NCBI RefSeq assembly: GCF_004331465.1
Contig: NZ_SJKB01000025.1
Span: 27,380 to 91,379, forward strand
Length of the DNA stretch: 64,000 nt
Direction of reading: 5' to 3'
Origin: Kribbella pittospori
GTDB lineage: Bacteria; Actinomycetota; Actinomycetes; Propionibacteriales; Kribbellaceae
Positions 1 to 9,281 of this stretch are shown in pieces (positions within the stretch are counted from its first letter, which is position 1; each line of letters opens with the position of its first letter). Under the pieces are notes generated by a model. It was not told the DNA's origin and did not search any database. It saw only the letters and a program-made list of their open reading frames with translations. Both the position numbers and the translations under genes were made by a program.

Positions 1-560
1 ACGACCTCGAGTACGGCAACTCGTGCATGGGCTACGAGGTCGCCGGCGCGCTCGGGGCGAAGATGGGCGACCCCACCCGTCAGGTGTTCTGCCTGATCGG
101 CGACGGCACCTACCTGATGGCCAGCCAGGAGATCATGACGGCTGTCCAGGAAGGTCTGAAGATCACCGTGGTTCTGGTTGACAACCACGGATACGGATCC
201 ATCGCGGCACTCTCGGAAACCCGCGGCTCACAAGGCTTCGCGACCCGGTTCAACTACCGCGGCGACGACGGGCAGTACTCCGAGGAGCGCATCGAGATCG
301 ACCTCCCCGCGAATGCGGGCAGCTACGGGGCTGACGTGTTCCGCGCCGGCACGGCCGCCGAGCTGAAACAAGCGCTGGAGGACGCGGCGACCAGCAGGAA
401 CACCGCAGTCGTCTACGTCAAGGTCGACTCCCAGGGCCGGTTCGGTGGTTCCGGGGCGTGGTGGGATGTCCCGGTCCCACAAATCTCTCAATTGGCCAGC
501 ACGGTGCAGGCGCGCAAGGAGTACGAGGAGCAGCTGGCTGAACAAAGGCTCTACCTGTGA
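1..560 (+). CDS. iolD: 3D-(3,5/4)-trihydroxycyclohexane-1,2-dione hydrolase IolD, C-terminal part (5' end outside window)
   Basis: This ThDP-dependent enzyme opens the ring of the trione/dione intermediate in myo-inositol breakdown. Only the last ~186 codons are present; the reading frame is open from base 3. The ThDP/Mg site is visible as GDGTYLM followed about 25 residues later by DNHGYGS. The following GSQGFATRFNYR stretch and acidic C-terminal segment are typical of IolD rather than acetolactate synthase. Its TGA overlaps the GTG start of the next gene, so the two are translationally coupled. The neighbouring IolG-like dehydrogenase, isomerase and sugar importer support an inositol role. 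Family assignment is firm; substrate is inferred from context. Confidence 0.9.
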   Translation, partial: DLEYGNSCMGYEVAGALGAKMGDPTRQVFCLIGDGTYLMASQEIMTAVQEGLKITVVLVDNHGYGSIAALSETRGSQGFATRFNYRGDDGQYSEERIEIDLPANAGSYGADVFRAGTAAELKQALEDAATSRNTAVVYVKVDSQGRFGGSGAWWDVPVPQISQLASTVQARKEYEEQLAEQRLYL

Positions 561-2014
561 GCGCGGCACACGCTGTCGCAGCTGCGGTCCCAGCGCAGCT
601 GTACATCGCAGGGCGCTGGCAGGACGCCTCCGACAGAGCCACCTTCGACGTGATCGACCCAGCCTCGGGCGAGTCACTCGCCACAGTGGCCAGCGGAACG
701 GTCAAGGACGCCCTGTCGTGCGTCGACGCGGCTGGCGGCGCCGGTGTGCTGTGGGCAGCCACATCACCGCGCGAACGGGCGGAGATCCTGCGCCGCGTCT
801 ATGAGTCGATGATCGACCAGGCCGACGAACTGGCGCTGCTGATCACGGCGGAGAACGGAAAGGCGCTGGCAGACGCGCGCGGCGAGGTCCTGTACTCCGC
901 CGATTTCTTCCGCTGGTACGCAGAGGAGGCCGTTCGGCTCCGAGGTGAGATCCAGACCGCCCCCGGAGGCGCCAACAAGATCATGGTCCTGCGGCAGCCC
1001 GTCGGGGTCGCACTGCTGGTCACACCATGGAACTTCCCAGCAGCGATGGCGGCGCGGAAGATCGCCCCCGCCTTGGCCGCAGGGTGCACTGTGATCCTCA
1101 AGCCCGCGACCGAGACACCTCTGACGGCATTGCGACTCGCCGCGATCATGCACGACGCCGGAGTGCCTGCAGGAGTGGTGAACGTCCTGCCCTCGCTCGA
1201 CTCGCCGGCCGTCGTGTCGGCGATGCTGGCCGACGAGCGAGTACACAAACTGTCGTTCACCGGCTCGACGCAGGTCGGACGGGCGCTGCTCAACCTCGCC
1301 AACGAGCACATCGTCAACTGCTCGATGGAGCTCGGCGGCAATGCCCCCTTCGTCGTCTTCGAGGACGCCGACCTGGACGCCGCGGTCGAAGGCGCCGTCG
1401 TCGCGAAGATGCGCAACGGCGGCGAGGCCTGCACAGCGGCCAACCGGTTCTACATCGCGGACAGCATCGCCGAGAAGTTCGCGCAAAGGCTCACCGCGGC
1501 GATGAGTTCGATGACGATGGGCCCAGGGGATCACGACGGCGTGGACCTCGGCCCGATGGTCAACGCCAAGACGCGGGACAAGGTCGCGGCCCTGGTCGAC
1601 GAGGCGGTCACATCCGGCGCAACCTTGCACACGGGCGGAAAGGTTCCGGCAGGCCCGGGATTCTTCTACCCGCCCACCGTGCTCAGCAACGTCGCAGCCA
1701 CCGCGGACATCCTGCAGACCGAGATCTTCGGGCCGGTCGCCCCGATCGTCGCCTTCTCCACCGAGAACGAGGCGATCGACCTCGCCAACAGCACCGAGTA
1801 CGGGCTGGTGTCCTACGTCTACACCCGCGATCTCGCGCGTGGCCTGCGCGTCAGCGAGCTCATCCAAGCCGGGATGGTCGGGATCAACCGCGGTCTCGTG
1901 TCCGATCCGGCTGCTCCGTTCGGCGGAGTCAAGGAAAGCGGGTTGGGCCGCGAAGGCGGCCTGGAAGGAATTCTCGCCTTCACCGAAAGCAAGTACATCG
2001 CCGTGGACTGGTGA
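557..2014 (+). CDS. NAD(P)-dependent (succinate-/malonate-)semialdehyde dehydrogenase, ALDH superfamily
   Basis: This 485-residue aldehyde dehydrogenase oxidises a semialdehyde to the acid. It shows the ALDH core: TPWNFP near residue 155, the SFTGST Rossmann loop, the catalytic glutamate in MELGGNAPF, and the catalytic cysteine in GGEACTAANRF. The GEACTAANR context is that of succinate-semialdehyde dehydrogenases (GabD group), not the CoA-acylating MmsA/IolA group. In an inositol locus it may handle malonate semialdehyde, but this is inference. The GTG start overlaps the iolD stop by 4 nt, which decides the start. Confidence 0.88.
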   Translation: MSAAHAVAAAVPAQLYIAGRWQDASDRATFDVIDPASGESLATVASGTVKDALSCVDAAGGAGVLWAATSPRERAEILRRVYESMIDQADELALLITAENGKALADARGEVLYSADFFRWYAEEAVRLRGEIQTAPGGANKIMVLRQPVGVALLVTPWNFPAAMAARKIAPALAAGCTVILKPATETPLTALRLAAIMHDAGVPAGVVNVLPSLDSPAVVSAMLADERVHKLSFTGSTQVGRALLNLANEHIVNCSMELGGNAPFVVFEDADLDAAVEGAVVAKMRNGGEACTAANRFYIADSIAEKFAQRLTAAMSSMTMGPGDHDGVDLGPMVNAKTRDKVAALVDEAVTSGATLHTGGKVPAGPGFFYPPTVLSNVAATADILQTEIFGPVAPIVAFSTENEAIDLANSTEYGLVSYVYTRDLARGLRVSELIQAGMVGINRGLVSDPAAPFGGVKESGLGREGGLEGILAFTESKYIAVDW

Positions 2015-2102
2015 CCGCGACGCGCAAGCGTCTTGCTCGAAGCACAACAACATCCAGGACACCGCCGGCCGACGCTGCGGTGAACGTTCGAAAGGCACTG
2101 AC

Positions 2103-3098
2103 ATGAATGGCATCAAGCGCACGAAGATCGCGGTCATCGTCGCCGTAGGGGTCATGACCCTCGCTGCGTGCTCCTCCGGGGGCCGGGAAACCGGTGGCGA
2201 CGACGAGAGCGGCGGTGGCCAGGCTGCCTCGACGCCCAAGCTGACCGTTGCGATGATCACCCACGCAGCCCCGGGAGACACCTTCTGGGACATCATCCGC
2301 AAGGGGGCTTCAGCCGCCGCCGCGAAGGACAACATCGAGGTCCAGTACTCCTCTGATCCGGACGCCGTCAAGCAGGCGCAGCTGATCCAGGCCGCGATCG
2401 ACAAGAAGGTCGACGGCATCGCGGTGACCGACCCGAACACTCCGGCGCTCGCCGGCGTGATCAAGAAGGCCGTTGCCGCAGGCATTGCGGTGACGATGTT
2501 CAACGCCGGTGGTCCCGACGCGCAGAGCCTGGGTGTGCTGGGCTACTTCGGCCAGGACGAGAAGGACGCCGGCGTCGCAGCGGGCAAGAAGGCGGTGGAG
2601 GGTGGCGCCAAGAACATCCTCTGCGTGATCCAGACCCAGGGCCAGCAGCAGCTGGTCGACCGCTGCGACGGCGTCAAGCAGGGTGCCGCCGGCGCCACCA
2701 CGACGTCGATCTATGTGAACGGCACCGATGACTCGGCCGTCACGACATCGATCCAGGCCAAGCTGACCGAAGACAAGAGCATCGACTTCATCGTCACGCT
2801 CGCTGCTCCGGTCGCTCTCGATGCGGCCAAGTCCGTCTCCGGTTCGGGCAGCTCGGCCAAGATCGGCACCTTTGACACCAACAAGGAACTGGTCGCGGCC
2901 ATTCAGAACAAGTCGATCCTGTGGGCGATCGACCAGCAGCCATACTTGCAGGGCTACCTGTCCGTCGATGCCCTGTGGCTGTACACGGCGAATGGGAACA
3001 CCATTGGTGGTGGCACCAATGTGGCCACCGGCCCGGCCTTCATCGACGCGTCCAATATCGCGAAGGTTTCCAAGTTCGCTGCGAACGGCACGCGGTGA
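2103..3098 (+). CDS. Sugar ABC transporter substrate-binding lipoprotein (CUT2 / periplasmic-binding-protein type)
   Basis: This 331-residue extracellular binding protein delivers a sugar or cyclitol to the permease encoded next. The N-terminus is a lipoprotein signal: KRTK, a hydrophobic core, then the lipobox LAAC at about residues 18-21, followed by a Gly/Ser/Asp linker. The body has the type-I periplasmic-binding fold of RbsB/inositol-binding proteins (ITHAAPGDTFWD, AVTDPNTPAL). ATG 2103 has a purine-rich GAAAGG upstream; a longer open frame from 1839 runs inside the previous gene and is not used. The ligand is probably inositol or a related compound, judged from the neighbours. Confidence 0.88.
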   Translation: MNGIKRTKIAVIVAVGVMTLAACSSGGRETGGDDESGGGQAASTPKLTVAMITHAAPGDTFWDIIRKGASAAAAKDNIEVQYSSDPDAVKQAQLIQAAIDKKVDGIAVTDPNTPALAGVIKKAVAAGIAVTMFNAGGPDAQSLGVLGYFGQDEKDAGVAAGKKAVEGGAKNILCVIQTQGQQQLVDRCDGVKQGAAGATTTSIYVNGTDDSAVTTSIQAKLTEDKSIDFIVTLAAPVALDAAKSVSGSGSSAKIGTFDTNKELVAAIQNKSILWAIDQQPYLQGYLSVDALWLYTANGNTIGGGTNVATGPAFIDASNIAKVSKFAANGTR

Positions 3099-3103
3099 TC
3101 TGA

Positions 3104-4141
3104 ATGACTACAGCCACGGTCACACCTACCGACGATCGCGTTCGGACCCGCTCGGCGATCTCGTCGACCCTACGCCGGCCCGAGGTCGGCGCGCTGATCG
3201 CAGCGGTCGTCGTCGCGCTCCTGTTCCTCGCCGTCGCACCCGCGTTCCGGAGCGTCGGCAACATCGGGACGATTCTGTACGGCTCCTCGACCATCGGGAT
3301 CATGGCGGTCGCGGTCGCGCTGCTCATGATCGGCGGCGAGTTCGACCTCTCGGCGGGTGTGGCCGTGACGACCTCAGGCCTCGCCGCAGCTCACCTGTCC
3401 TGGTACTTCGGCCTGAACGTCTGGGTCGGCGTCCTGTTCGCACTCGTGCTGTCGCTGGCGATCGGGGCGTTCAACGGATGGCTGCTCCATCGAACCGGCT
3501 TACCGAGCTTCCTGGTCACCCTGGGCACGTTCTTCGTGCTCCAGGGGGCCAATCTGGCGATCACCCGGATGGTCGCCGGCGGTGTCTCGTCGAACTCGCT
3601 CAACGACATCGACGGTTTCGGCTCGGCCCACGCGGTGTTCGCATCGAGCTTCGACATCGGCCCGATCGGCATTCAGATCCCGGTCATCTTCTGGATCATC
3701 CTGACCGTGATCGGCTCGTTCCTGCTGCTCCGCACGCGCTACGGCAACTGGATCTTCTCCTCCGGTGGTGACCCGGCGGCCGCTCGAGCGGTGGGTGTTC
3801 CAGTCACCGTCACGAAGATCGCCCTGTTCATGGGAGTCGGGTTCTGCGCCTGGCTGCTCGGCATGCACAACCTCTTCAACTACAACAACGTCCAGTCCGG
3901 CCAGGGTGTCGGCAACGAATTCATCTACATCATCGCCGCGGTCATCGGCGGGTGCCTGCTCACCGGCGGGTACGGCTCGGTGGTCGGAGCCTCCGTGGGT
4001 GCGCTCATCTTCGGCATGACCCAGCTCGGAATCACCTACGCCGGCTGGGATCCCGACTGGTTCAAGACCTTCCTCGGGATCATGCTCATCGCCGCGACGC
4101 TGGTGAACCTGTACGTGAAGCGGAAGGCGGATGCCCGATGA
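3104..4141 (+). CDS. Sugar ABC transporter permease (RbsC/BPD_transp_2 family)
   Basis: This 345-residue polytopic membrane protein forms the import channel. A hydrophilic N-terminal tail of ~30 residues precedes about nine or ten hydrophobic segments. The EFDLSAG motif near residue 85, which follows IGG, is diagnostic of CUT2 permeases such as RbsC. It starts 5 nt after the binding-protein gene. Its TGA shares ATGA with the ATPase gene, so permease and ATPase are probably made at matched levels. Confidence 0.9.
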   Translation: MTTATVTPTDDRVRTRSAISSTLRRPEVGALIAAVVVALLFLAVAPAFRSVGNIGTILYGSSTIGIMAVAVALLMIGGEFDLSAGVAVTTSGLAAAHLSWYFGLNVWVGVLFALVLSLAIGAFNGWLLHRTGLPSFLVTLGTFFVLQGANLAITRMVAGGVSSNSLNDIDGFGSAHAVFASSFDIGPIGIQIPVIFWIILTVIGSFLLLRTRYGNWIFSSGGDPAAARAVGVPVTVTKIALFMGVGFCAWLLGMHNLFNYNNVQSGQGVGNEFIYIIAAVIGGCLLTGGYGSVVGASVGALIFGMTQLGITYAGWDPDWFKTFLGIMLIAATLVNLYVKRKADAR

Positions 4142-5040
4142 CCATCGAGACGCACGCGTCAGAACTGACCGTGGTCGACCAGGACGAGCCGATTCTCGAA
4201 CTGGTGGACGTCGGCAAGAGCTACGGCAACGTCAACGCCCTGCGCGGGGTGAACCTGACCGTGCGCCAGGGGGAGGTCACCTGCGTCCTGGGTGACAACG
4301 GTGCGGGGAAATCCACCCTCATCAAGATCATCTCCGGACTGCACGACTACACCGATGGCACCATGAAGATGCACGGCGAGGTCCGTCACTTCGGGTCCCC
4401 GCGCGTGGCCCAGGCGGAGGGCATCGCCACCGTCTACCAGGACCTCGCGCTCGCCCCGCTGATGTGTGTGTGGCGGAACTTCTTCCTGGCCAACGAGCTT
4501 CGGAACGGTCCGTTCCTGGACATCCCTACGATGAAGCGCGTCTGTGGCGAGGAACTCGTCAAGATGGGCATCGTCATCCCGGACCTCGACCGCCCGGTCG
4601 GGAGCCTGTCAGGTGGTCAGCAGCAGGTGATCGCGATCGCCCGCGCCATCCACTTCGGCGCCAAGGTGATCATCCTCGACGAGCCGACCGCCGCGCTCGG
4701 CGTCAAGCAGTCCGGTGTCGTGCTGAAATACATCGCGGCAGCACGCGATGCCGGTCTCGGCGTCATCTTCATCACGCACAACCCGCACCACGCCTTCCTG
4801 GTCGGCAGCCACTTCGTCATCCTCAAGCTCGGGCACGTCTCGCTCGACGCCCACCGCGACGAGCTGACTCTCGAGCAACTGACTGGCGAGATGGCCGGCG
4901 GGCAGGAACTGGCAGAGCTGAGTCACGAACTGCGGGCGGTGGATCCGGGCAAGGTCGTCGAGGCCCACACCGTCGCTCCTGGCGGGGTCAGTGCGCCCGT
5001 GCTCGATCAGGACGAGCTCTCCGGAATGAAGGACGTCTGA
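4138..5040 (+). CDS. Sugar ABC transporter ATP-binding protein (single NBD)
   Basis: This 300-residue ATPase energises the importer. Walker A is GDNGAGKST (~residues 54-62), the signature is LSGGQQQ (~155) and Walker B is VIILDEPTAAL (~175). It has one nucleotide-binding domain, unlike the ~500-residue tandem RbsA type, so it should work as a homodimer in the manner of FrcA-like ATPases. A ~45-residue Pro/Glu/Val-rich tail after the NBD has no recognised function. The ATG at 4138 overlaps the permease stop by 4 nt; the longer open frame into the permease is not credible. Confidence 0.9.
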   Translation: MTIETHASELTVVDQDEPILELVDVGKSYGNVNALRGVNLTVRQGEVTCVLGDNGAGKSTLIKIISGLHDYTDGTMKMHGEVRHFGSPRVAQAEGIATVYQDLALAPLMCVWRNFFLANELRNGPFLDIPTMKRVCGEELVKMGIVIPDLDRPVGSLSGGQQQVIAIARAIHFGAKVIILDEPTAALGVKQSGVVLKYIAAARDAGLGVIFITHNPHHAFLVGSHFVILKLGHVSLDAHRDELTLEQLTGEMAGGQELAELSHELRAVDPGKVVEAHTVAPGGVSAPVLDQDELSGMKDV

Positions 5041-5084
5041 CCACGGTGCCGCAGTCGACGAAGAATCTGACGAGGAGTGAGTGA

Positions 5085-6095
5085 ATGACTGTCCGAGTAG
5101 GTGTGATCGGGGTTGGCACGATTGGTGAGGACCACCTCCGCCGGCTCACCCAGGTCGTCGCCGGCGCCGAGGTCGTCGCGGTGACCGACGTCGACCTGGA
5201 CCGAGCACGTGCGGCGGCTGCGAAGTACGACGTCGCTACCGTGCACCTCACGGGCCAGGAACTGATCTCGGATCCCGAGGTTGACGCGGTAGCCGTCTGC
5301 TCCTGGGGCCCGACGCATGAGGAGTATGTGCTGGCCTCCATTGCTGCAGGCAAGCCGGTCTTCTGCGAGAAGCCACTGGCTGAGACCCCAGAGGCCTGCG
5401 AGCGCATGATCGAGGCCGAAGTGTCGGCCGGGCGTCGCTTGGTGCAAGTCGGGTTCATGCGCCGCTACGACCGGGCCTATCGGGCGCTGAAGGACGTCGT
5501 CGACGCAGGATCGATCGGCGCGCCGCTGATCGTCCACTGCGTTCATCGGAACCCGACGGTTCCTGGGTACTTTCAGTCGGAATCCTTGATCACCGACGCT
5601 GCGGTCCACGAGTTCGACATTCTGCGGTGGCTCCTGGGAGAGGAGATCACCACCACGTCGGTGCTGGTCCCCAAGCGGAACCGGCATGGGGGTGATCTGC
5701 AGGATCCGGTGATGCTGATCCTGGAGATGGACAGCGGCGCGATCGTCGATGTCGAGATCTCGATGAACATCCGCTACGGCTACGACATCCAGGGGACTGT
5801 CGTCGGGGAGGACGGCACCGCTGCACTCGGGGACCAGGACGCGGTCGTCGTACGGCTGGCCGGCGGCACGACCTCGCCGGTGGCGGCCGACTGGCGCGAG
5901 CGGTTCAGCCGCGCCTACGACGTCGAGTTCCAGGAGTGGATCGACGCCATCGCCGGGTCGGGGGTGCCGGCAGGCCCGACGACCTGGGACGGATACGCAG
6001 CTGCCGTTGTGGCGAACACAGCTCTGGAGGCCCTGCGCACCGGTACCAGAACCTCGGTGAAGCTCGTCGAGAAGCCGGCGCTCTACGACCAGTGA
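5085..6095 (+). CDS. iolG: Inositol 2-dehydrogenase-like oxidoreductase (Gfo/Idh/MocA family)
   Basis: This 336-residue NAD(P)-dependent enzyme is expected to oxidise myo-inositol or a close relative to the 2-keto form, the first step of the pathway. The N-terminal Rossmann motif is GVIGVGTIGEDH. The catalytic lysine lies in FCEKPLAE (~residue 93) and the conserved VHEFDILRWLLGE segment is near residue 170. The length is normal for IolG. The start follows a GAGGAG-type ribosome site within AGGAGTGAGTGA. Family is certain. Exact cyclitol specificity (myo-, scyllo- or chiro-inositol) cannot be read from the sequence. Confidence 0.85.
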   Translation: MTVRVGVIGVGTIGEDHLRRLTQVVAGAEVVAVTDVDLDRARAAAAKYDVATVHLTGQELISDPEVDAVAVCSWGPTHEEYVLASIAAGKPVFCEKPLAETPEACERMIEAEVSAGRRLVQVGFMRRYDRAYRALKDVVDAGSIGAPLIVHCVHRNPTVPGYFQSESLITDAAVHEFDILRWLLGEEITTTSVLVPKRNRHGGDLQDPVMLILEMDSGAIVDVEISMNIRYGYDIQGTVVGEDGTAALGDQDAVVVRLAGGTTSPVAADWRERFSRAYDVEFQEWIDAIAGSGVPAGPTTWDGYAAAVVANTALEALRTGTRTSVKLVEKPALYDQ

Positions 6096-6194
6096 CATCG
6101 AGAACTGACCGTGCGGCGACGTTCTCGGATGTGAACGGACTCGATACGCCTTCCGGCACGAATTCCTCTGCACGCAAGGAAAGGACCCATCACA

Positions 6195-7193
6195 ATGAAG
6201 CTCGGCGTCTACACGGCCATCCTGCACGACAAGCCCGTCGGAGAGGCGGTTGCCGCCATCCGCGACCTCGGCCTGCAGAGCGCAGAGATCAATTCGGGCG
6301 GCTTCGTGCCCGCCAATCACCTGCCCATCGATGCCATCCGGTCGAGCCAGGACGCCAGGGACGAATATCTGGAGATCTTCTCGAGCGCCGGCATCGAACT
6401 GACAGCCCTCAACTGCAACGGAAACCCGCTTCACCCGGACCCTGCTGTTCGTTCCCGGCACGGCCAGGACGTGATCGACGCGATCGAACTGTGCACTCTC
6501 CTGGGCGTCAAGCGGGTCGTGACCATGTCGGGCCTGCCCGGAACGAACGCCGAAGGCACCCTCCCATCATGGAGCGCCCTGCCCTGGGAGAGCTCCACGT
6601 TGGATGCCCGCGATTATCAGTGGGCCGAGGTCGGGGTGCCGTACTGGAAGGACATCCAGGTGCGGGCCGCGGACGCTGACGTCAAGGTCGCACTCGAGAT
6701 GCACCCGCACAACCTGGTGTACAACCCAGCCACGATGGAGCGGTTGGCTACTGAGATCGGCAGCACGCACATCGGTGCCGAGCTCGACCCCAGCCACCTG
6801 TTCTGGCAAGGTATCGATCCCACGCTCGCCGTGAAGTCGTTGGGCAGCCTGGTGTTCAACGCCGCGGCGAAGGACACCAGGATCAACGAGGCAGCCAAGA
6901 TCAACGGCGTGCTGGATGACCGCTTCGTCCGCGTCGCTCCGGATGCTCCCGGCATCGTCCCGTTCGGCGGCAAGTACACCTTCAGCGGCTGGCCCGAGAA
7001 CGCTTCGTGGGACTTCGTCTCGGTCGGGCGCGGGCACGACGTCGACTGGTGGTCCGGCTTTCTGGCCGCACTCAACGATGTGGACCCCGATATGGCCGTC
7101 AACATCGAGCACGAGGATATCGAGCTCGGACAGATGGAGGGCCTGCAGTTCGCGGCGCAGACTCTCCTCAAAGCGGCTGACCGAATCAGCTGA
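6195..7193 (+). CDS. Sugar phosphate isomerase/epimerase (xylose-isomerase-like TIM barrel)
   Basis: This 332-residue TIM-barrel protein belongs to the AP_endonuc_2/xylose isomerase-like group. Metal-ligand segments include EINSGGF near residue 33, ALEMHPHNL (~165), AELDPSHLFWQG (~195) and NIEHED near 300. Such enzymes in inositol loci act as keto-inositol isomerases or dehydratase-like steps (IolI/IolE/IolH relatives). AGGAAAGGA lies just before the ATG at 6195. It is the last structural gene before the regulators. The precise reaction is unresolved. Confidence 0.8.
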   Translation: MKLGVYTAILHDKPVGEAVAAIRDLGLQSAEINSGGFVPANHLPIDAIRSSQDARDEYLEIFSSAGIELTALNCNGNPLHPDPAVRSRHGQDVIDAIELCTLLGVKRVVTMSGLPGTNAEGTLPSWSALPWESSTLDARDYQWAEVGVPYWKDIQVRAADADVKVALEMHPHNLVYNPATMERLATEIGSTHIGAELDPSHLFWQGIDPTLAVKSLGSLVFNAAAKDTRINEAAKINGVLDDRFVRVAPDAPGIVPFGGKYTFSGWPENASWDFVSVGRGHDVDWWSGFLAALNDVDPDMAVNIEHEDIELGQMEGLQFAAQTLLKAADRIS

Positions 7194-7270
7194 ACCTTGG
7201 CGCGCGGCGCTCGACCTGGCATCAGGTCAACGGGACGGATTGGCCTGTACCGGGCTGCGTGTCCGCTGGG

Positions 7271-7279
7271 TGATAATAT
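7271..7279 (+). promoter_or_regulatory. Candidate -10 element for the iclR pair
   Basis: TGATAATAT is a strikingly AT-rich, extended -10-like element in otherwise GC-rich DNA, about 95 nt before the GTG of the first IclR gene and just before the dyad at 7281-7320. No convincing -35 is visible. Confidence 0.4.
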
Positions 7280-7280
7280 G

Positions 7281-7320
7281 CGCGAGGCCTGTCTGGCAGG
7301 TATGCCTACCGGGTCTCGCG
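7281..7320. promoter_or_regulatory. Imperfect 40-bp dyad, candidate IclR operator
   Basis: The arms CGCGAG (7281-7286) and CTCGCG (7315-7320) frame an inner GGCAGGTATGCCTACC dyad; about 14 of 20 base pairs match. It lies between the candidate -10 and the first IclR start, a position suited to autorepression. IclR proteins usually bind such dyads upstream of their own gene. Binding here is inference. Confidence 0.4.
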
Positions 7321-7375
7321 GCCGGCCAGTCACTCACGCCAAGGCCTGCACATCCACAGGAAGGAATCCTGGCTT

Positions 7376-8227
7376 GTGACCAGCAATTCCGGCTTCATCG
7401 AGGAGTTGAGCTCAGGCCACTCTCGTCGTGTCGCGCGACCTGCTGCTGATGAATCGGCCGGTGAACGCGACGTCGCTGGAGTCGCTCTGTTCGCCAAGGT
7501 CAACTCGGTGATCAGCATCCTTGAAGAAGGACAGGAGATTGCTGCCACCGAGATCGCCGCTCGGATGGGTGAGCCACTCAGTTCTGTCTATCGCCTGCTG
7601 CAGAGCATGATCGGAATCGGCTGGGTAGATCGTGGCCATCGGCGCGGGAGCTATCGGCTGGGCCTGTCGATGCTCACGGTCGGGGGCCAACTGGAGGACC
7701 GGCTCGACATCCGGAAAACTGCTCTACCGTCGCTGCGTCATCTGCTCGAGGTGATCGGCGTGACCAGCTTCTTGTGCGTGCGACGCGATACCCGAGCCGT
7801 GTGCCTCGAACGGCTCGAGGGTGAAGCCGTCCGGTCCCTGGCCATGCAACTGGGCAGTTCGTTGCCGCTCTACGCGGGGGCGGCGCCCCGTGCCATCCTG
7901 GCGTTCCTGCCGCTGGGCGAGCAGCGGTCGGCGCTCAAGGTCGTGCGGATCCCGGGGGATCCACCCCGCCCGGACGCGGCGGCGATCCAGACCGACATCG
8001 AGCAGGTGCGCCGCGAGGGCTACGCAGTCTCGGACGGCGACGTCACTCCCGGCATCGCGGCTCTCGGCGCGCCGGTGTTCAACCATCGTGGCGAACTGGA
8101 GGCCGCCATCTCGATCAGTGGCCTCCGCGCCCAGATCCTGGGCTCGACGAGGGACCGCAATGTCGAGCTCATCATCGCCGGCGCCCGTGAAGTAAGCCGC
8201 GCTTTGGGACAGCAGGTCGCCGAATGA
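7376..8227 (+). CDS. IclR family transcriptional regulator (first of a coupled pair)
   Basis: This 283-residue regulator has an N-terminal winged HTH (ATEIAARMGEPLSSVYRLLQSM, roughly residues 57-78) and a C-terminal IclR effector domain (SLPLYAGAAPRAILAF, AVSDGDVTPGIAALGAPVF). It carries a ~35-residue N-terminal extension before the HTH. GTG 7376 is preceded by AGGAAGGA at a 9-10 nt spacing. It probably controls the upstream catabolic genes and itself. Its stop overlaps the start of a second IclR gene, an unusual arrangement that could give hetero-oligomers. Confidence 0.85.
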   Translation: MTSNSGFIEELSSGHSRRVARPAADESAGERDVAGVALFAKVNSVISILEEGQEIAATEIAARMGEPLSSVYRLLQSMIGIGWVDRGHRRGSYRLGLSMLTVGGQLEDRLDIRKTALPSLRHLLEVIGVTSFLCVRRDTRAVCLERLEGEAVRSLAMQLGSSLPLYAGAAPRAILAFLPLGEQRSALKVVRIPGDPPRPDAAAIQTDIEQVRREGYAVSDGDVTPGIAALGAPVFNHRGELEAAISISGLRAQILGSTRDRNVELIIAGAREVSRALGQQVAE

Positions 8228-8976
8228 GCACCGAGCACCCGATGGGGATCCTGCAGCGTTCTGCCAGCCTCGTCGGACTGCTCGCCGAGCGTGGACCACT
8301 GACTCCGGCTGAGATCGCCGAACGGCTCGACCTGCCGCGCCCCACCGTCTACAGGCTCGCTGACGCGCTGCGGGACGGCGGCCTGGCCGAACTGTTGCCC
8401 GACGCCCGCATCCAGCTCAGCTTGCGCTGGCTGCGCCTCGCGGACGCCGCGCGAGCGGGCATGAGCGAATGGAGCGGCGCAAAGCCCCTCCTCGATGAAC
8501 TTGCCGCGGTCACCCGGCAGACAGTGTTTCTGAGCGTGCCCGCTGGAGATCGATCTATCTGCATCGACTGGGCTCGCGGCGAAGCGATCAACGTGCTTCT
8601 GCTCAAGCCTGGGCGTTCGCTACCCATGTACGCCGGCGCTGCTGGGCGGGTGACGCTCGCCTTCGGCCTCGAGGACCGGGACGCGTATCTGGCGAACGCC
8701 CCGTTCGAGCCCTACACACGGCGTACGCTGACCACGGCGGCCAAGCTCCGCAAGGACATCGCCCTTACCCGGGATCAGGGCTTCGTTGTCTCGGACGGCG
8801 ATGTGACCGACGGGATCGGAGCACTCGGAGTGCCACTCTTGCGAGGTACCAAGCGTCCGGTCTTCGCCGGAGCCCTTTCACTGGCCGGATTGGCCGATGA
8901 ACTGATCGAGCGGCGCGCAGAACTCGTCGCCGACTTGCGTTCCGCCGCCACGGCATTGGCCGCCACCGTCCCGTAG
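8224..8976 (+). CDS. IclR family transcriptional regulator (second of a coupled pair)
   Basis: This 250-residue protein has the same architecture as its upstream neighbour. The wHTH (LTPAEIAERLDLPRPTVYRLADAL without its last residues) is near residues 28-50, followed by an effector domain with SLPMYAGAAGRVTLAF and VVSDGDVTDGIGALGVPLL. The ATG shares ATGA (8224-8227) with the first gene's stop. The two proteins share motifs but differ along most of their length, so this is an old tandem pair rather than a recent duplication. Confidence 0.85.
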   Translation: MSTEHPMGILQRSASLVGLLAERGPLTPAEIAERLDLPRPTVYRLADALRDGGLAELLPDARIQLSLRWLRLADAARAGMSEWSGAKPLLDELAAVTRQTVFLSVPAGDRSICIDWARGEAINVLLLKPGRSLPMYAGAAGRVTLAFGLEDRDAYLANAPFEPYTRRTLTTAAKLRKDIALTRDQGFVVSDGDVTDGIGALGVPLLRGTKRPVFAGALSLAGLADELIERRAELVADLRSAATALAATVP

Positions 8977-9281
8977 AGGCGGTGTCGGATCTGGGTCGGT
9001 GTGTCGTAGTTGGGCTCGTCCACTGACACCTACGACAGCCGGCGCTCTTTCGGCTACAACTCGTCGAGTGCGTGGCGGGCTGGGGAGGCTGCGTGGTTTG
9101 TTGAGCCGCTGGGTGGGGAGATCGTCGAGGAGTTCTGCGACATCGGACAGTCGCGGTCGCTGCCCTGGAGCGCCGAGAAGAGGCGGATCGAGTCCCGCAG
9201 GCATCGAAAGATCCTCACCGCGGCTGGGATGGACGCTGTCCGCGAAATTTGGCTCTCTGTCTCGGTGGCAGGGGCAAGTAG
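8977..9281. other. Intergenic stretch with no supportable gene
   Basis: About 300 nt between the second IclR gene and a recombinase scrap. A 92-codon open frame at 9010-9288 is present, but it has no convincing ribosome site or recognisable domain, so I do not call it. No hairpin or stress box was seen. Confidence 0.4.

Noticed and set aside
764..2503. Very long minus-strand frames opposite the dehydrogenase and other plus-strand genes
   Set aside because: Artefacts of high GC3 in the true genes; their translations are Arg/Gly/Ala/His-rich without domains.
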